Shown here piece by piece: positions 1 to 8,461 of a stretch of 33,529 bases of DNA. The notes beneath the pieces are model-generated. The model did not search any database. It was not told the DNA's origin and saw nothing but the letters and a program-made list of their open reading frames with translations. The first letter of the stretch is position 1. Each line of letters opens with the position of its first letter. This DNA is from a virus: positions 1-33,529 of the IMG/VR virus record IMGVR_UViG_3300022213_000020; one strand, written 5' to 3'. Made by a program: the position numbers and the translations under genes.

Positions 1-147
1 GTATATCCTTACATTGATTACGCAACGAATAACGATACAGATTGGAAGGTAACGGATTTCAAACCTGCTGTTTATGTTTACACAATACTTAAAAAGATAT
101 TTGAAACTGAAGGATTTAGTTGGACATCGACATTCCTTGAGTCATCG
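1..147. repeat. Terminal redundancy, left copy
   Basis: These 147 bases recur at 33383-33529 with one difference: C at 21 against T at 33403, a silent TAC/TAT change. The repeat lies inside one long open frame that continues in phase from the right end to the left end. This is the usual sign of an assembly of a circular or circularly permuted molecule that was not trimmed. A true short terminal repeat is possible but less likely, because the repeat sits inside a tail gene. Confidence 0.93.
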
Positions 148-2370
148 CATTTCAAATCTTTAATCATTCCATATACACAAGGTCAGGCATTGTTAAGCAA
201 TTCACAGATTCTTGACAGAACATTCAGGGCATCATCAACAAGTGATTTAATAATTAATGCAAGTGGTTCACCTGTTTATACAACTATTCCATTTCAAGAT
301 GATTCATCGAGTCCTAACTATGATCCGGGCAATGTTTACAATACTTCAACCTACACATTTACAGCATCTAATTCAGGCACATACAATATCATTGGTGGAT
401 TCAATATTGACCTACAGTTTAATACTTCAGGCACAACTACATTAAATACTACAAGTATTTATCCAATTGCTAATATTATATCTTATAGAAATGGAATAGT
501 AATTAATGCTTTACCTGTAAATATCAGAGCATCCAATGCTACATCAATACAAGCGAATGCTATTAATATAGATTCAGGATATACAGCAGGTTCAGCAATT
601 CCATCAGGCACTTATTCAACTATTGGTAATGGTCAAAGCATTTGTCAAACATATTTAAATCAAGGTGATGTTGTAAAGATAAAGATTTATACATATAACG
701 CAGGATTCACTTTAGCAACAGGACAAAGTCCATCTGCAACTAATTACTGGAAAACAAGAATAAAATCAGGTTCTTACTTTAATGCATCCATTGCCGATAC
801 AACAATAATGGAAGGTGACACAGTTGATATGAATGGTGTGCTACCTCAACAGATAAAGCAAAAGGATTTCTTGTCATCTATTATCAAGATGTTTAATCTT
901 TATGTTGACCAAGATAAATTGAACTCAAATAATTTCATAATCGAACCGAGAGATGATTTTTATGCATCAACAGGAACGGTGAGAGATTGGACATATAAGC
1001 TGGATATGTCAAGAGATTTGGAAATTATTCCGATGGGTGAGTTGGATGCAAAGACATATCACTTTACTTACAAGGATGATGCGGATTACTATAATAAAAA
1101 ATACAAGACAGATTATGGGTATAATTATGGTCATAAGTTGTATAGTGTCCGTAATGATCATCGCAAGAATGAGCGAAAAACGGAAGTGATATTCAGCGCA
1201 ACTCCATTAGCAGATAGGAATGCAACAGATAGAGTTGTTCCAAGAATATTTGATATTTCATCGACAGGTGTTCCAACTCCCAAGACAGGAAACATCAGAA
1301 TACTTTACTATGGCGGTGTTAAGACAACACAGTTTCCATATAACTACATGACATCATCAGGTACTACATATACTCAAAGTAGTTATGCTTATGCAGGTCA
1401 TTTGGATAGTGTTTCTGCTCCAACATTCGACTTATCATTTGGGATGCCGATTGAAGTATATTATACAGCGACAGCTTACACAGATGGCAACTTATTCAAT
1501 CGTTATTGGAGAAAGATGATTAATGAAATAACAGACAAGGATTCAAAAATCATTCGTGGTTATTTCCATCTTAATGCCATTGATATTCTTCGCCTTGACT
1601 TCAGAGATGTATATTATTTTGAAAGGGATTACTACCGATTAAATAAGATTATTGATTACAATCCTGCTGAAGTTAAACCAACATTGTGCGAGTTCATTAA
1701 GATAAAAGATGCTCCATCGTTTACTTTTTCAACTGGAACAATAACAGGTGGAACAACTGACACAGGCATTGGACTTGATGGCGCAGTTGTGTACAATCCA
1801 AGAAGTAACGAGAATACGAACTATGCGAGAATGTTTCAACTGCAATCGGGAATGGATAACATTATCAATCCTTCAGCGATGGGGGTTATTGTTACAGGGA
1901 ATGATAACTTTGTTGGATACAACGATAATGTTTCAATCATTGGTTCATCAGGAGTAAGTGTATTGCCAGGTGTAACGAATGTCAATGTGATTGGTTCAAC
2001 TGACTTGATATTGGATTCAACATATAATGATTTAACTATTGTAAATAATATCATTCAAGGAAATATCAGAGTAGTTGGTAAGCAAGTTGATTATAGAATA
2101 AAGCCAGAGGATAGAGGTTCAATGATTGGTTATCTTCCAACAGGCAACAGAACAACATACTTGCCTGATGTGGATGATATTCAAGATGGATGGACTTGTA
2201 TAGTTAAAAATGGAAACAATTCAGGATATACAGTAACGGTAACAATTACAAGTGGCACAACTACTCCTATATGGTCACCCGGTGATGGAACAACAGCATC
2301 AACTCATGTCTTGGCAGCAGGTGATGCATATCATTATACTTACTTTAACGGATATTGGATAATATATTAA
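1..2370 (+). CDS. Large tail-tip/baseplate-like protein, C-terminal part (gene continues from right end)
   Basis: The frame is open from base 1. On the circle it joins the segment starting at ATG 32858, giving a protein of about 964 residues, 789 of them encoded here. The first ATG inside this part comes after many in-frame codons and should not be taken as the start. The middle is rich in Tyr, Asp and Thr, as in virion proteins. The last 200 or so residues contain short repeats of the type NDNVSIIGSSGV and VNVIGSTDL, which suggest a beta-helix stalk, and then a small beta-rich end domain (ending YFNGYWIIY). It lies between a tail protein and a tail-fibre gene, so a tail-tip, hub or adhesin role is inferred. 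No enzymatic motif is visible. Confidence 0.8.
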   Translation, partial: VYPYIDYATNNDTDWKVTDFKPAVYVYTILKKIFETEGFSWTSTFLESSHFKSLIIPYTQGQALLSNSQILDRTFRASSTSDLIINASGSPVYTTIPFQDDSSSPNYDPGNVYNTSTYTFTASNSGTYNIIGGFNIDLQFNTSGTTTLNTTSIYPIANIISYRNGIVINALPVNIRASNATSIQANAINIDSGYTAGSAIPSGTYSTIGNGQSICQTYLNQGDVVKIKIYTYNAGFTLATGQSPSATNYWKTRIKSGSYFNASIADTTIMEGDTVDMNGVLPQQIKQKDFLSSIIKMFNLYVDQDKLNSNNFIIEPRDDFYASTGTVRDWTYKLDMSRDLEIIPMGELDAKTYHFTYKDDADYYNKKYKTDYGYNYGHKLYSVRNDHRKNERKTEVIFSATPLADRNATDRVVPRIFDISSTGVPTPKTGNIRILYYGGVKTTQFPYNYMTSSGTTYTQSSYAYAGHLDSVSAPTFDLSFGMPIEVYYTATAYTDGNLFNRYWRKMINEITDKDSKIIRGYFHLNAIDILRLDFRDVYYFERDYYRLNKIIDYNPAEVKPTLCEFIKIKDAPSFTFSTGTITGGTTDTGIGLDGAVVYNPRSNENTNYARMFQLQSGMDNIINPSAMGVIVTGNDNFVGYNDNVSIIGSSGVSVLPGVTNVNVIGSTDLILDSTYNDLTIVNNIIQGNIRVVGKQVDYRIKPEDRGSMIGYLPTGNRTTYLPDVDDIQDGWTCIVKNGNNSGYTVTVTITSGTTTPIWSPGDGTTASTHVLAAGDAYHYTYFNGYWIIY

Positions 2371-2373
2371 TAT

Positions 2374-3213
2374 ATGGCATATTCAAGAAATAATAATAAT
2401 GGCGGTGGTGTCTCCGATGGGGATAAAGGTGACATCACAGTTAGTAGTTCAGGAGCAACTTGGACTATTGACAATGGAGTAGTTACAAACGCAAAGATAA
2501 ACGATGTTAATGCTACTAAAGTAACAGAAGATTCAACACATCGATTTACAACTGACACAGAGAAATCAACATGGAATGGAAAGCAGGATGCGTTAAGTAA
2601 TGCAAGTGCATCAGTTAGTGGTATTCTAACTTCAACAGATTGGAGTACATTCAATGATAAACAAGCTGCTTTGGTTAGTGCTACAAATATTAAAACAATA
2701 AATGGTTCATCTGTATTAGGTAGCGGTGATTTAGTTGTTACTGGTTCTGCTCCTGATGGATATACTTACATTATTAAGTCAGTTAATCAAGATGTAACCA
2801 ATGCAGGTGTTACCAATGACACAGAGTTTAGTTTTTCTGTTGTAGCTGCAGGTCAGTATATGGTAGAGATGGAAGTGGCAATATCTGGTAACAATACAAC
2901 AGGAGATTACACTTTTGATTTTCAAGTTTCGGCAGGAACAATGAAAGGTAAAGGAACAGCGCAAAATCTAACGGCTGCTTCTGCAATTCAGAATATTATT
3001 GTTACTGCTGCTGGTGCTGCCAATACTACTGCTGTTGTTTGTGGTGTTGTAACAGCTGATTTGGATGATGTAATTGCAATGAGAATTATTTATTCATTTA
3101 CAGCTTCTGCAAATGCTACATTCAGATATAGATTTGGGAATAATTCAGCAGGAGCAGGAAGAACATCAAGAACATGGAAAGGTTCAGTATTAAAATATAA
3201 AACATTAGATTAA
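2374..3213 (+). CDS. Tail fibre / virion appendage protein
   Basis: This 279-residue protein starts 3 bases after the preceding stop. Its N-terminus is a low-complexity Asn/Gly stretch, followed by SDGDKGDITVSSSGATW and later TINGSSVLGSGDLVV. I know both from phage tail fibres and appendages, where they form trimeric beta-structured repeats. The C-terminal half (from about residue 125) is rich in Ala, Thr and Val and looks like a compact beta-sandwich head domain. Its place between the large tail-tip protein and the tape measure supports a tail-associated, possibly receptor-contacting role. The receptor cannot be read from the sequence. Confidence 0.72.
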   Translation: MAYSRNNNNGGGVSDGDKGDITVSSSGATWTIDNGVVTNAKINDVNATKVTEDSTHRFTTDTEKSTWNGKQDALSNASASVSGILTSTDWSTFNDKQAALVSATNIKTINGSSVLGSGDLVVTGSAPDGYTYIIKSVNQDVTNAGVTNDTEFSFSVVAAGQYMVEMEVAISGNNTTGDYTFDFQVSAGTMKGKGTAQNLTAASAIQNIIVTAAGAANTTAVVCGVVTADLDDVIAMRIIYSFTASANATFRYRFGNNSAGAGRTSRTWKGSVLKYKTLD

Positions 3214-3214
3214 A

Positions 3215-5062
3215 ATGGCAACAAGTAAAATAGCAATAGATGTTGAAGTAAAAGCAGAAGGTGGCGCAAAGTCACTGAAAGATTTGAAAGGTGAATTAAA
3301 AGCATTACAAGCTCAAATATCACAAACTAAAGAAGGTTCAGAAGAATATCTTGCAGTATTAAGACAAATTGGAGATACCAAAGATCAGATTGATGACTTA
3401 AATGAAAGTATCGCAGCTACAACTGGTGCAGGTAGATTTCAAGCAATCGCTAATATTGGGGCAAAGATAGCAGCAGGATTTCAGTTGGCTTCATCAACAA
3501 TGGCAATGTTCGGAACTGAATCTGAAGAAGTTGAAAAGGCATTACAAAAAGCACAGGCAGCGATGGCATTTGTGCAAGGGATAAAAGAGTTGGAAGGATT
3601 AGGAGATGCGTTAAAGAATGCAGGTTCTGCCATTAAATTATTTGCACAAGGTGGAATTTCAGCTTTGCGTTCATTATGGGCAGCAATGTTAGCAAATCCA
3701 ATTACTGCCATATTAATTGGACTAACTGCACTTGGAGGTGCAATTGCTTGGCTTATTACAAGGGAAAATGATCACACTAAAGCAATTAAAGAAAATATTG
3801 AAGAAAGTAAGAAACAAGAAAAAGAAGTTTCTAAAAAATATGATAATGAAATAAAATTAGCTAAAGCAGCAGGAAAAGAAGTAACTGATTTAGAATTAAA
3901 AAAATTACAAGCGGTTGAAAAAAACCTAAAAGAACAAGAGTCATCATATAAAGCACTTGCTAAATCTAAAGGAAAATTAAATGAAGATGAAGCAAAAGAG
4001 TATCAAGAATTACAAGATAAATTATTGGCAGCCACTACAGATAGAACAGTTAAGGAATTAGAAATAGAAAAAGCTAAAAATGAAAAATTAAAAGAATATA
4101 ATACTGAAAGAGAAAATGCAGCAACAAGATTGACAGTTGCAAAAATGAATGATAGAAATAAAGAATTATATGATATAGAACAAAAACAACAAGAAGAAAT
4201 AAAAAAACTTGGAACATTACAACAAGTTGATAGTGAAAAAGAATATAAAGAATATGAAAAATCTCTTAATGAAATTAATGAATATTATAATATAGAGAAA
4301 GCAAAAGTTAATAAGAAATATAATGAAATTGAAAAAGAAGCAAGAGAAAAAAGAGAAGCAGAAGAATTAGCAAAAAGAACAAAAACTTATGAAGATGATA
4401 TTAATGCTATTCAAATAAAAACTGTTACAGAAAATGAAATAAAGGAAGAAGGATTAAGAACATCAGATGGTTTAGATGCTTTTTGGAAAGCAAAAATGGA
4501 TGAAAGAGATGCGTATTATGCTCAAAAGAAAAAAGAAAGAGATGAAAGAAATAAACAATTTGCAATAGATTCAACATTACAAACTTTAACAGTTATTCAA
4601 GAATTAACATCAGCATTTGCCGGTAAAAGTGAAGCAGCACAAAAAAGAGCATTTAATATAAATAAAGCAGCACAGATAGCAGAGGCAACAATTTCAAGTA
4701 TATTAGCTGCTCAAAAAGCATATACATCACAAATAATACCGGGAGATCCAACATCACCAATAAGAGGAGCAATTGCAGCAGCATTAGCTATTGCATCAGG
4801 TGTTGCAAGAGTTAAAAAAATTGCATCTACTCAATTCGAAGGTGGTGGAGGAGCAGCCGGTGGTATGGAAAGCGCAGCAGGTGGAGCAGGTGGAGCAATG
4901 TCTGCACCATTACAAGGTGGAGTTAATAACACTTCAACCATGCTTGAAAATTTAGGACAGCAACAAGAACAGAAACCAATTAAAGCGTATGTGTTGCAGA
5001 CAGATGTGGCTTCAGAGGATCAAAAGATTAAAGCAATAGAAAACAAATCAAAAATAGAATAA
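3215..5062 (+). CDS. Tape measure protein
   Basis: 615 residues. The N-terminus (KAEGGAKSLKDLKGELKAL) is a typical tape-measure opening. Hydrophobic segments lie around residues 150-180 (including ANPITAILIGLTALGGAIAW). A long charged coiled-coil region rich in Lys/Glu covers about 185-440, a second helical region follows, and the end is rich in Gly/Ala (GGGGAAGGMESAAGGAGGA). In siphoviruses and myoviruses this protein sets tail length. At roughly 0.15 nm per residue it would correspond to a tail of about 90 nm. The coding sequence is very AT-rich over the coiled coil. It starts 1 base after the fibre stop and its own stop abuts the protease ATG. Confidence 0.85.
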   Translation: MATSKIAIDVEVKAEGGAKSLKDLKGELKALQAQISQTKEGSEEYLAVLRQIGDTKDQIDDLNESIAATTGAGRFQAIANIGAKIAAGFQLASSTMAMFGTESEEVEKALQKAQAAMAFVQGIKELEGLGDALKNAGSAIKLFAQGGISALRSLWAAMLANPITAILIGLTALGGAIAWLITRENDHTKAIKENIEESKKQEKEVSKKYDNEIKLAKAAGKEVTDLELKKLQAVEKNLKEQESSYKALAKSKGKLNEDEAKEYQELQDKLLAATTDRTVKELEIEKAKNEKLKEYNTERENAATRLTVAKMNDRNKELYDIEQKQQEEIKKLGTLQQVDSEKEYKEYEKSLNEINEYYNIEKAKVNKKYNEIEKEAREKREAEELAKRTKTYEDDINAIQIKTVTENEIKEEGLRTSDGLDAFWKAKMDERDAYYAQKKKERDERNKQFAIDSTLQTLTVIQELTSAFAGKSEAAQKRAFNINKAAQIAEATISSILAAQKAYTSQIIPGDPTSPIRGAIAAALAIASGVARVKKIASTQFEGGGGAAGGMESAAGGAGGAMSAPLQGGVNNTSTMLENLGQQQEQKPIKAYVLQTDVASEDQKIKAIENKSKIE

Positions 5063-5689
5063 ATGGAAAAATTACCTTTTTACAAGTTAGTCATTGACGA
5101 AAACGATGACAACGATTCAGGTGTAAATTATGTGGCACTTGTTGATGCCCCTGCAACTGACAAAGTATGGATGGCATTCAATAAGCATTATCAGTTCAAA
5201 ACTTCTGCTCCAGAAAAAAGAATTATCAGCGGTGCGCTCATGGTTGCTAATTTGCCCATCTACCGGGAGGATGCACAACTTGGTAAATATTATGTCGCAT
5301 TTGATAAGGATACAATCTTTAAGATAGTGCGGAAGTTTTTCAGAAATGGAAATACATCCAATGTAAATATGATGCATGATTCAAAAAAGAAAGTTGATGG
5401 TGTATATATGATTGAATCCATGCTTATTGACAAACAGCGAGGCGTTGTTGCACCAGCCGGATATGGTGACCTTCCTGAAGGTTCATGGTTTGGTTCATTC
5501 AGAGTAGATAACCAAGATATTTGGGATGAATTCATAAAAACAGGGGTATTTAAGGGATTTAGTGTTGAGGGATTATTTCAACAGCAATATATGGTAGATG
5601 CAACATCGCAAACACTTGAAACTCTGCACGATAGGATTGTAAATTTAAGAAAAGAGATGGTAAAATTGTTACATATTAAAAACAAATAA
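5063..5689 (+). CDS. XkdF-type prohead protease
   Basis: 208 residues. The pattern GALMVANLPIYR, YYVAFDKDTI, VNMMHD, VDGVYMIESM and GSWFGSFRVDN...FKGFSVEG matches the phage XkdF-like putative serine protease family (Peptidase_S78_2), which processes capsid and scaffold during head maturation. The His of MMHD and the Ser of GFSVEG are candidate catalytic residues by analogy with other prohead proteases. It directly precedes the scaffold-like and capsid genes, as expected for a head-maturation protease. The length is typical. Confidence 0.87.
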   Translation: MEKLPFYKLVIDENDDNDSGVNYVALVDAPATDKVWMAFNKHYQFKTSAPEKRIISGALMVANLPIYREDAQLGKYYVAFDKDTIFKIVRKFFRNGNTSNVNMMHDSKKKVDGVYMIESMLIDKQRGVVAPAGYGDLPEGSWFGSFRVDNQDIWDEFIKTGVFKGFSVEGLFQQQYMVDATSQTLETLHDRIVNLRKEMVKLLHIKNK

Positions 5690-5700
5690 CACTTTATATT

Positions 5701-6390
5701 ATGATGTTACCAGAAGCTACATTAAATGAGTTAAAGTCATTGCTGAACGATACAAAAAAATTGTTCTTTGGCGATGCGAAACCTCAGAAGTTTGCAATGG
5801 AAGGAACATTGCCTGATGGCACTAAAGTAATGATTGATGGGAACGAAATCAATGTCGGAGTTCCTGTTATGGTTATGGATGCTGAAGGCAATACTGCTCC
5901 AATTGCAGATGGCGAGTACGAAGTAATCATGGAAGAAAAATACATGATTGTAACGGTAGGTGGCTTGATTACGGAGGTTAAAGGCGAAGGTGAGGCTGTT
6001 GCACCTGAAGCTGTTGCTCCTGAATCTGCTCCTGCTGAACCTGCACCTACTGAACAGCCAATGGGTGAAGATATGCCAAAGATGGATGAAGAAACAAAAG
6101 TTAAACTTGCATCCCTTGAAGAGCGTATCAGTAAACTTGAATCTGCACTTGGAAAAAGTGAAGAAGAAAAAGTAATGGCACAGGAAGAAGTTGGTCAATC
6201 AAAGCAGATAGTAATTAAGTTACAATCTGAAGTTGAGAAGCTTACAAAGTCATCCTCTGACCTTATCAACATTGTGGACAAGCTATTGAACTCTCCTGCT
6301 TCATCCTCAACGCACAAACCAAAAGAAAAAATATTGTCACCATCAATTGGTAGCACAATCGAAGAGTTCAGAAAGAAATATATGAATTAA
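5701..6390 (+). CDS. Capsid scaffolding-like protein
   Basis: 229 residues, encoded between protease and capsid. The N-terminal 95 residues form a small beta domain (LPDGTKVMIDGNEINVGVPV...DGEYEVIMEEKYMIVTVGGLITEVKG). A Pro/Ala/Glu-rich linker follows (about 97-120), then a coiled coil (about 130-205) and a basic tail ending STIEEFRKKYMN. Linker plus coiled coil is typical of scaffolding proteins, and this N-terminal domain is one I associate with the same position in Bacteroidota phages. It is probably cleaved by the neighbouring protease. No enzymatic function is suggested. Confidence 0.72.
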   Translation: MMLPEATLNELKSLLNDTKKLFFGDAKPQKFAMEGTLPDGTKVMIDGNEINVGVPVMVMDAEGNTAPIADGEYEVIMEEKYMIVTVGGLITEVKGEGEAVAPEAVAPESAPAEPAPTEQPMGEDMPKMDEETKVKLASLEERISKLESALGKSEEEKVMAQEEVGQSKQIVIKLQSEVEKLTKSSSDLINIVDKLLNSPASSSTHKPKEKILSPSIGSTIEEFRKKYMN

Positions 6391-6414
6391 AAAAAACAAT
6401 TAAATTAAAAAACA

Positions 6415-7377
6415 ATGTCATTATCATTAGACCTAACAGCTTACGTTGAAGAAAACAAAGCTGATCTTATCTCCAAAGCAATTTTAGGAGGTAAAACGAT
6501 GGAAATCGTAGATGTTCGTTACGGAATCAAATCTACTGAAAACATCCCTACTTTAGAATCAACTGCTCCATTCCAAGCAGGTTCTGCTTGTGGTTTCACT
6601 TCTTCTGGTACTACTACCATCAGCAAAGTGCAACTTGCAACTTCACCAATTAAAGTTGCTGAAGAAATCTGTTTGCAAGACCTTGAAGCGTATTTCACAC
6701 AGAAATATCTTCCTCAAGGAGCAAACCCTGACACAGCTACAATTGCACAAGATATTATCAATCGCAAGGTTGCTAATATTGCTCGTTCAGTTGAACAAGC
6801 TTTGTGGCAAGGTAAAACTACCTACACCAATGATACAGTATTAAAATCAATCGATGGTTTCTTGACAAAGATTGCTGCAGGTGCTCCTGTTGCTGCTACT
6901 CAACAATCAGCTATTGATTCTTCAACTGTACTTGGAATCTTCACCGACATCTACGAAAAAATACCTGCTGCTGCAATCTATAACGAACCAGTTATTGCTT
7001 TCTGCGGTATGAATACTTTCCGTACATTGTTGAACAAGATTACCTCAACTTATGGTTTCTATGGTAACTATACTACTGATGCTGCTGCTAACAGTTGGTC
7101 ATTAGTATTCCCCGGAACTAACATGAAGGTGGTCGCCACAGCGGGAATGAATAATGACAATCCTGTCGAAAACGGAGTCCTCCCCACAGCAGTTAAGAAT
7201 CGTATCATTGCTACTTATGCTTCTAACTTGGTGGTTGGTACTGACCTTGGAACTGACATGACACAGATGGATGCTTGGTATTCTAAAGATAACCAAACTT
7301 TCCGTATGCTTACTCGCTTCCGTTTAGGAGTTGCAGTAAAGTGGATGGATCATGTTGTTCAATATACCAACAGCTAA
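6415..7377 (+). CDS. Major capsid protein
   Basis: 320 residues, following protease and scaffold in the canonical order. Codon choice is visibly different from the neighbours, with many C-ending codons such as AAC, ATC and ACC, as expected for the most highly expressed virion gene. The N-terminus (LDLTAYVEENKADLISKAILGGKTM) and the central part (NRKVANIARSVEQALWQG) look like HK97-fold capsid proteins of Bacteroidota phages. A hairpin just after the stop codon may set its expression level or protect the mRNA. The fold is inferred from context and pattern, not computed. Confidence 0.82.
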   Translation: MSLSLDLTAYVEENKADLISKAILGGKTMEIVDVRYGIKSTENIPTLESTAPFQAGSACGFTSSGTTTISKVQLATSPIKVAEEICLQDLEAYFTQKYLPQGANPDTATIAQDIINRKVANIARSVEQALWQGKTTYTNDTVLKSIDGFLTKIAAGAPVAATQQSAIDSSTVLGIFTDIYEKIPAAAIYNEPVIAFCGMNTFRTLLNKITSTYGFYGNYTTDAAANSWSLVFPGTNMKVVATAGMNNDNPVENGVLPTAVKNRIIATYASNLVVGTDLGTDMTQMDAWYSKDNQTFRMLTRFRLGVAVKWMDHVVQYTNS

Positions 7378-7394
7378 TTAATAATTAACTAACC

Positions 7395-7419
7395 AGAGGG
7401 GAGGGGAAACTCTCCCCTT
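7395..7419 (+). terminator. GC-rich hairpin after the capsid gene
   Basis: AGGGGAG at 7397-7403 pairs with CTCCCCT at 7412-7418. The alternative AGGGGA/TCCCCT has a 5-base loop. It starts 20 bases after the capsid stop in otherwise AT-rich DNA. What follows is TATTAAAATAATAAA rather than a T-run, so this may be a weak terminator or an mRNA-stabilising hairpin. Confidence 0.5.
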
Positions 7420-7436
7420 ATTAAAATAATAAAAAT

Positions 7437-7952
7437 ATGGCTTGTAATTTTGTCGAAGGTTCTGCGCTGTATTGTAACGATGGCATTGCCGGTATTCAGA
7501 AGCTTTGGCTTACTGAATGGAGCAATGTATCTTCATATACAGAAACAAGCGGAACTATTACTGCCCTTACACAAGCGGCAAGTACGAAATTTTGGCTTGT
7601 AGACCTTGCTCCTGAAAATGGCTCATTAACTGAAGCTATGGCAGGTGGTCTCAATGTGCCAAATGTATGGACTCAAACATTATCATTCACAGTAAACAAA
7701 CCAACTGCTAAACTTCGCAATTGGATGAAGGTAGCTATTCAGAATCGTTTGATGGCTTTAATCCTTGATTCTAATGGAACTTACAAGATGGTTGGACTTA
7801 CTCGTGGTGCTTATGTACCATCTATCTCTGTGACATCAGGTAAAATGGCTGCTGATTTCAGCGGTGCTACTATTACCATCGAAGCAAAAGAACCACAAGA
7901 GGCGATGTTTGTAAGCGGTTCAGTAGTTAGTGGTTTATCTACTGGAGCATAA
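7437..7952 (+). CDS. Virion structural protein, possible major tail protein
   Basis: 171 residues, flanked by two hairpins: the post-capsid hairpin upstream and a strong terminator downstream. The sequence is soluble and beta-rich with no enzymatic motif. FTVNKPTAKLRNWMKVAIQNRLMALILDSNGTYK followed by an ITIEAKEP segment resembles tube-type or capsid-accessory proteins from Bacteroidota phages. Its isolation between hairpins suggests it is expressed at high level with the capsid protein. A head-decoration protein is the main alternative to tail tube. Confidence 0.5.
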   Translation: MACNFVEGSALYCNDGIAGIQKLWLTEWSNVSSYTETSGTITALTQAASTKFWLVDLAPENGSLTEAMAGGLNVPNVWTQTLSFTVNKPTAKLRNWMKVAIQNRLMALILDSNGTYKMVGLTRGAYVPSISVTSGKMAADFSGATITIEAKEPQEAMFVSGSVVSGLSTGA

Positions 7953-7980
7953 ATATTGGTTAGTTGTCTGTTTCGTTGGT

Positions 7981-8013
7981 AGCCCATCCCCGTAAGGATG
8001 GGTTATTTTTTTG
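7981..8013 (+). terminator. Rho-independent terminator
   Basis: AGCCCATCC (7981-7989) pairs with GGATGGGTT (7996-8004) around the loop CCGTAA, with a G-T wobble near the base of the stem. A run of T residues follows at 8006-8012. This is the best classical terminator in the late region. It sits 28 bases after the stop of the 7437-7952 gene and should end much of the transcription coming from the capsid genes. Confidence 0.85.
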
Positions 8014-8025
8014 TAACAAAATCAG

Positions 8026-8040
8026 ACCTTATTGCACTTT
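8026..8040 (+). promoter_or_regulatory. Shared 15-bp motif before the portal gene group
   Basis: ACCTTATTGCACTTT lies 7 bases before ATG 8048, just after the terminator. The same motif with one change (ACCTAATTGCACTTT) lies 5 bases before ATG 30177. I saw no other long match on a read-through. It does not match the host TAnnTTTG box or an anti-Shine-Dalgarno complement. A phage-specific promoter or translation signal is the inference. Confidence 0.45.
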
Positions 8041-8047
8041 TAATTAG

Positions 8048-8461
8048 ATGCAGATAATTACACGTTCAACTAATTCAACTTTAGTTTTCACTTTGAAGGA
8101 AAAGCAGACATTGACTGCTCCCTATTGGTTATTTGAATTAAAGTTTAGAGGCGATGGCACAACAAGTAAAACTTTTATCGCATCTGACATCAGCGGATTT
8201 CCTGATAGATTTAATAAATTCCTTGTGACTGAAGTAAATGCAGGAAGTGAAAATCTAACAAGCGGAACAGTTAATTTACCCTATGTAGGAGAATGGCATT
8301 ATAGAATATTTGAACAATCATCTTCATCAAATCTTGATGTGGCTTTGGCTACATCCGAAGTTGAAAATGGAATTGTAAGAGTAGTAAGCGATTCAGCAAC
8401 TAACCCATCTACTCATCAAATAAATCAGTCATCCTATGTATATAATCCATCAATAGTATGA
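8048..8461 (+). CDS. Probable virion structural protein, unknown
   Basis: 137 residues. The start is the first ATG after the terminator and the 15-bp motif. The sequence looks beta-rich (STLVFTLKEKQTLTAPYWLFELKF, then YVGEWHYRIFEQSSSSNLD) with no catalytic motif. The ending YNPSIV overlaps the portal start by 4 bases, so the two genes are translationally coupled. Position upstream of the portal and the fold-like pattern of a small decoration or appendage domain suggest a virion protein. The exact place in the particle is unknown. Confidence 0.5.
   Translation: MQIITRSTNSTLVFTLKEKQTLTAPYWLFELKFRGDGTTSKTFIASDISGFPDRFNKFLVTEVNAGSENLTSGTVNLPYVGEWHYRIFEQSSSSNLDVALATSEVENGIVRVVSDSATNPSTHQINQSSYVYNPSIV

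Noticed and set aside
5737-6198. 153-codon open frame on the minus strand across the scaffold gene
   Set aside because: It is antisense to a well-supported late gene, is full of Phe/Cys/His as expected from a complementary frame, and has no promoter or partner.
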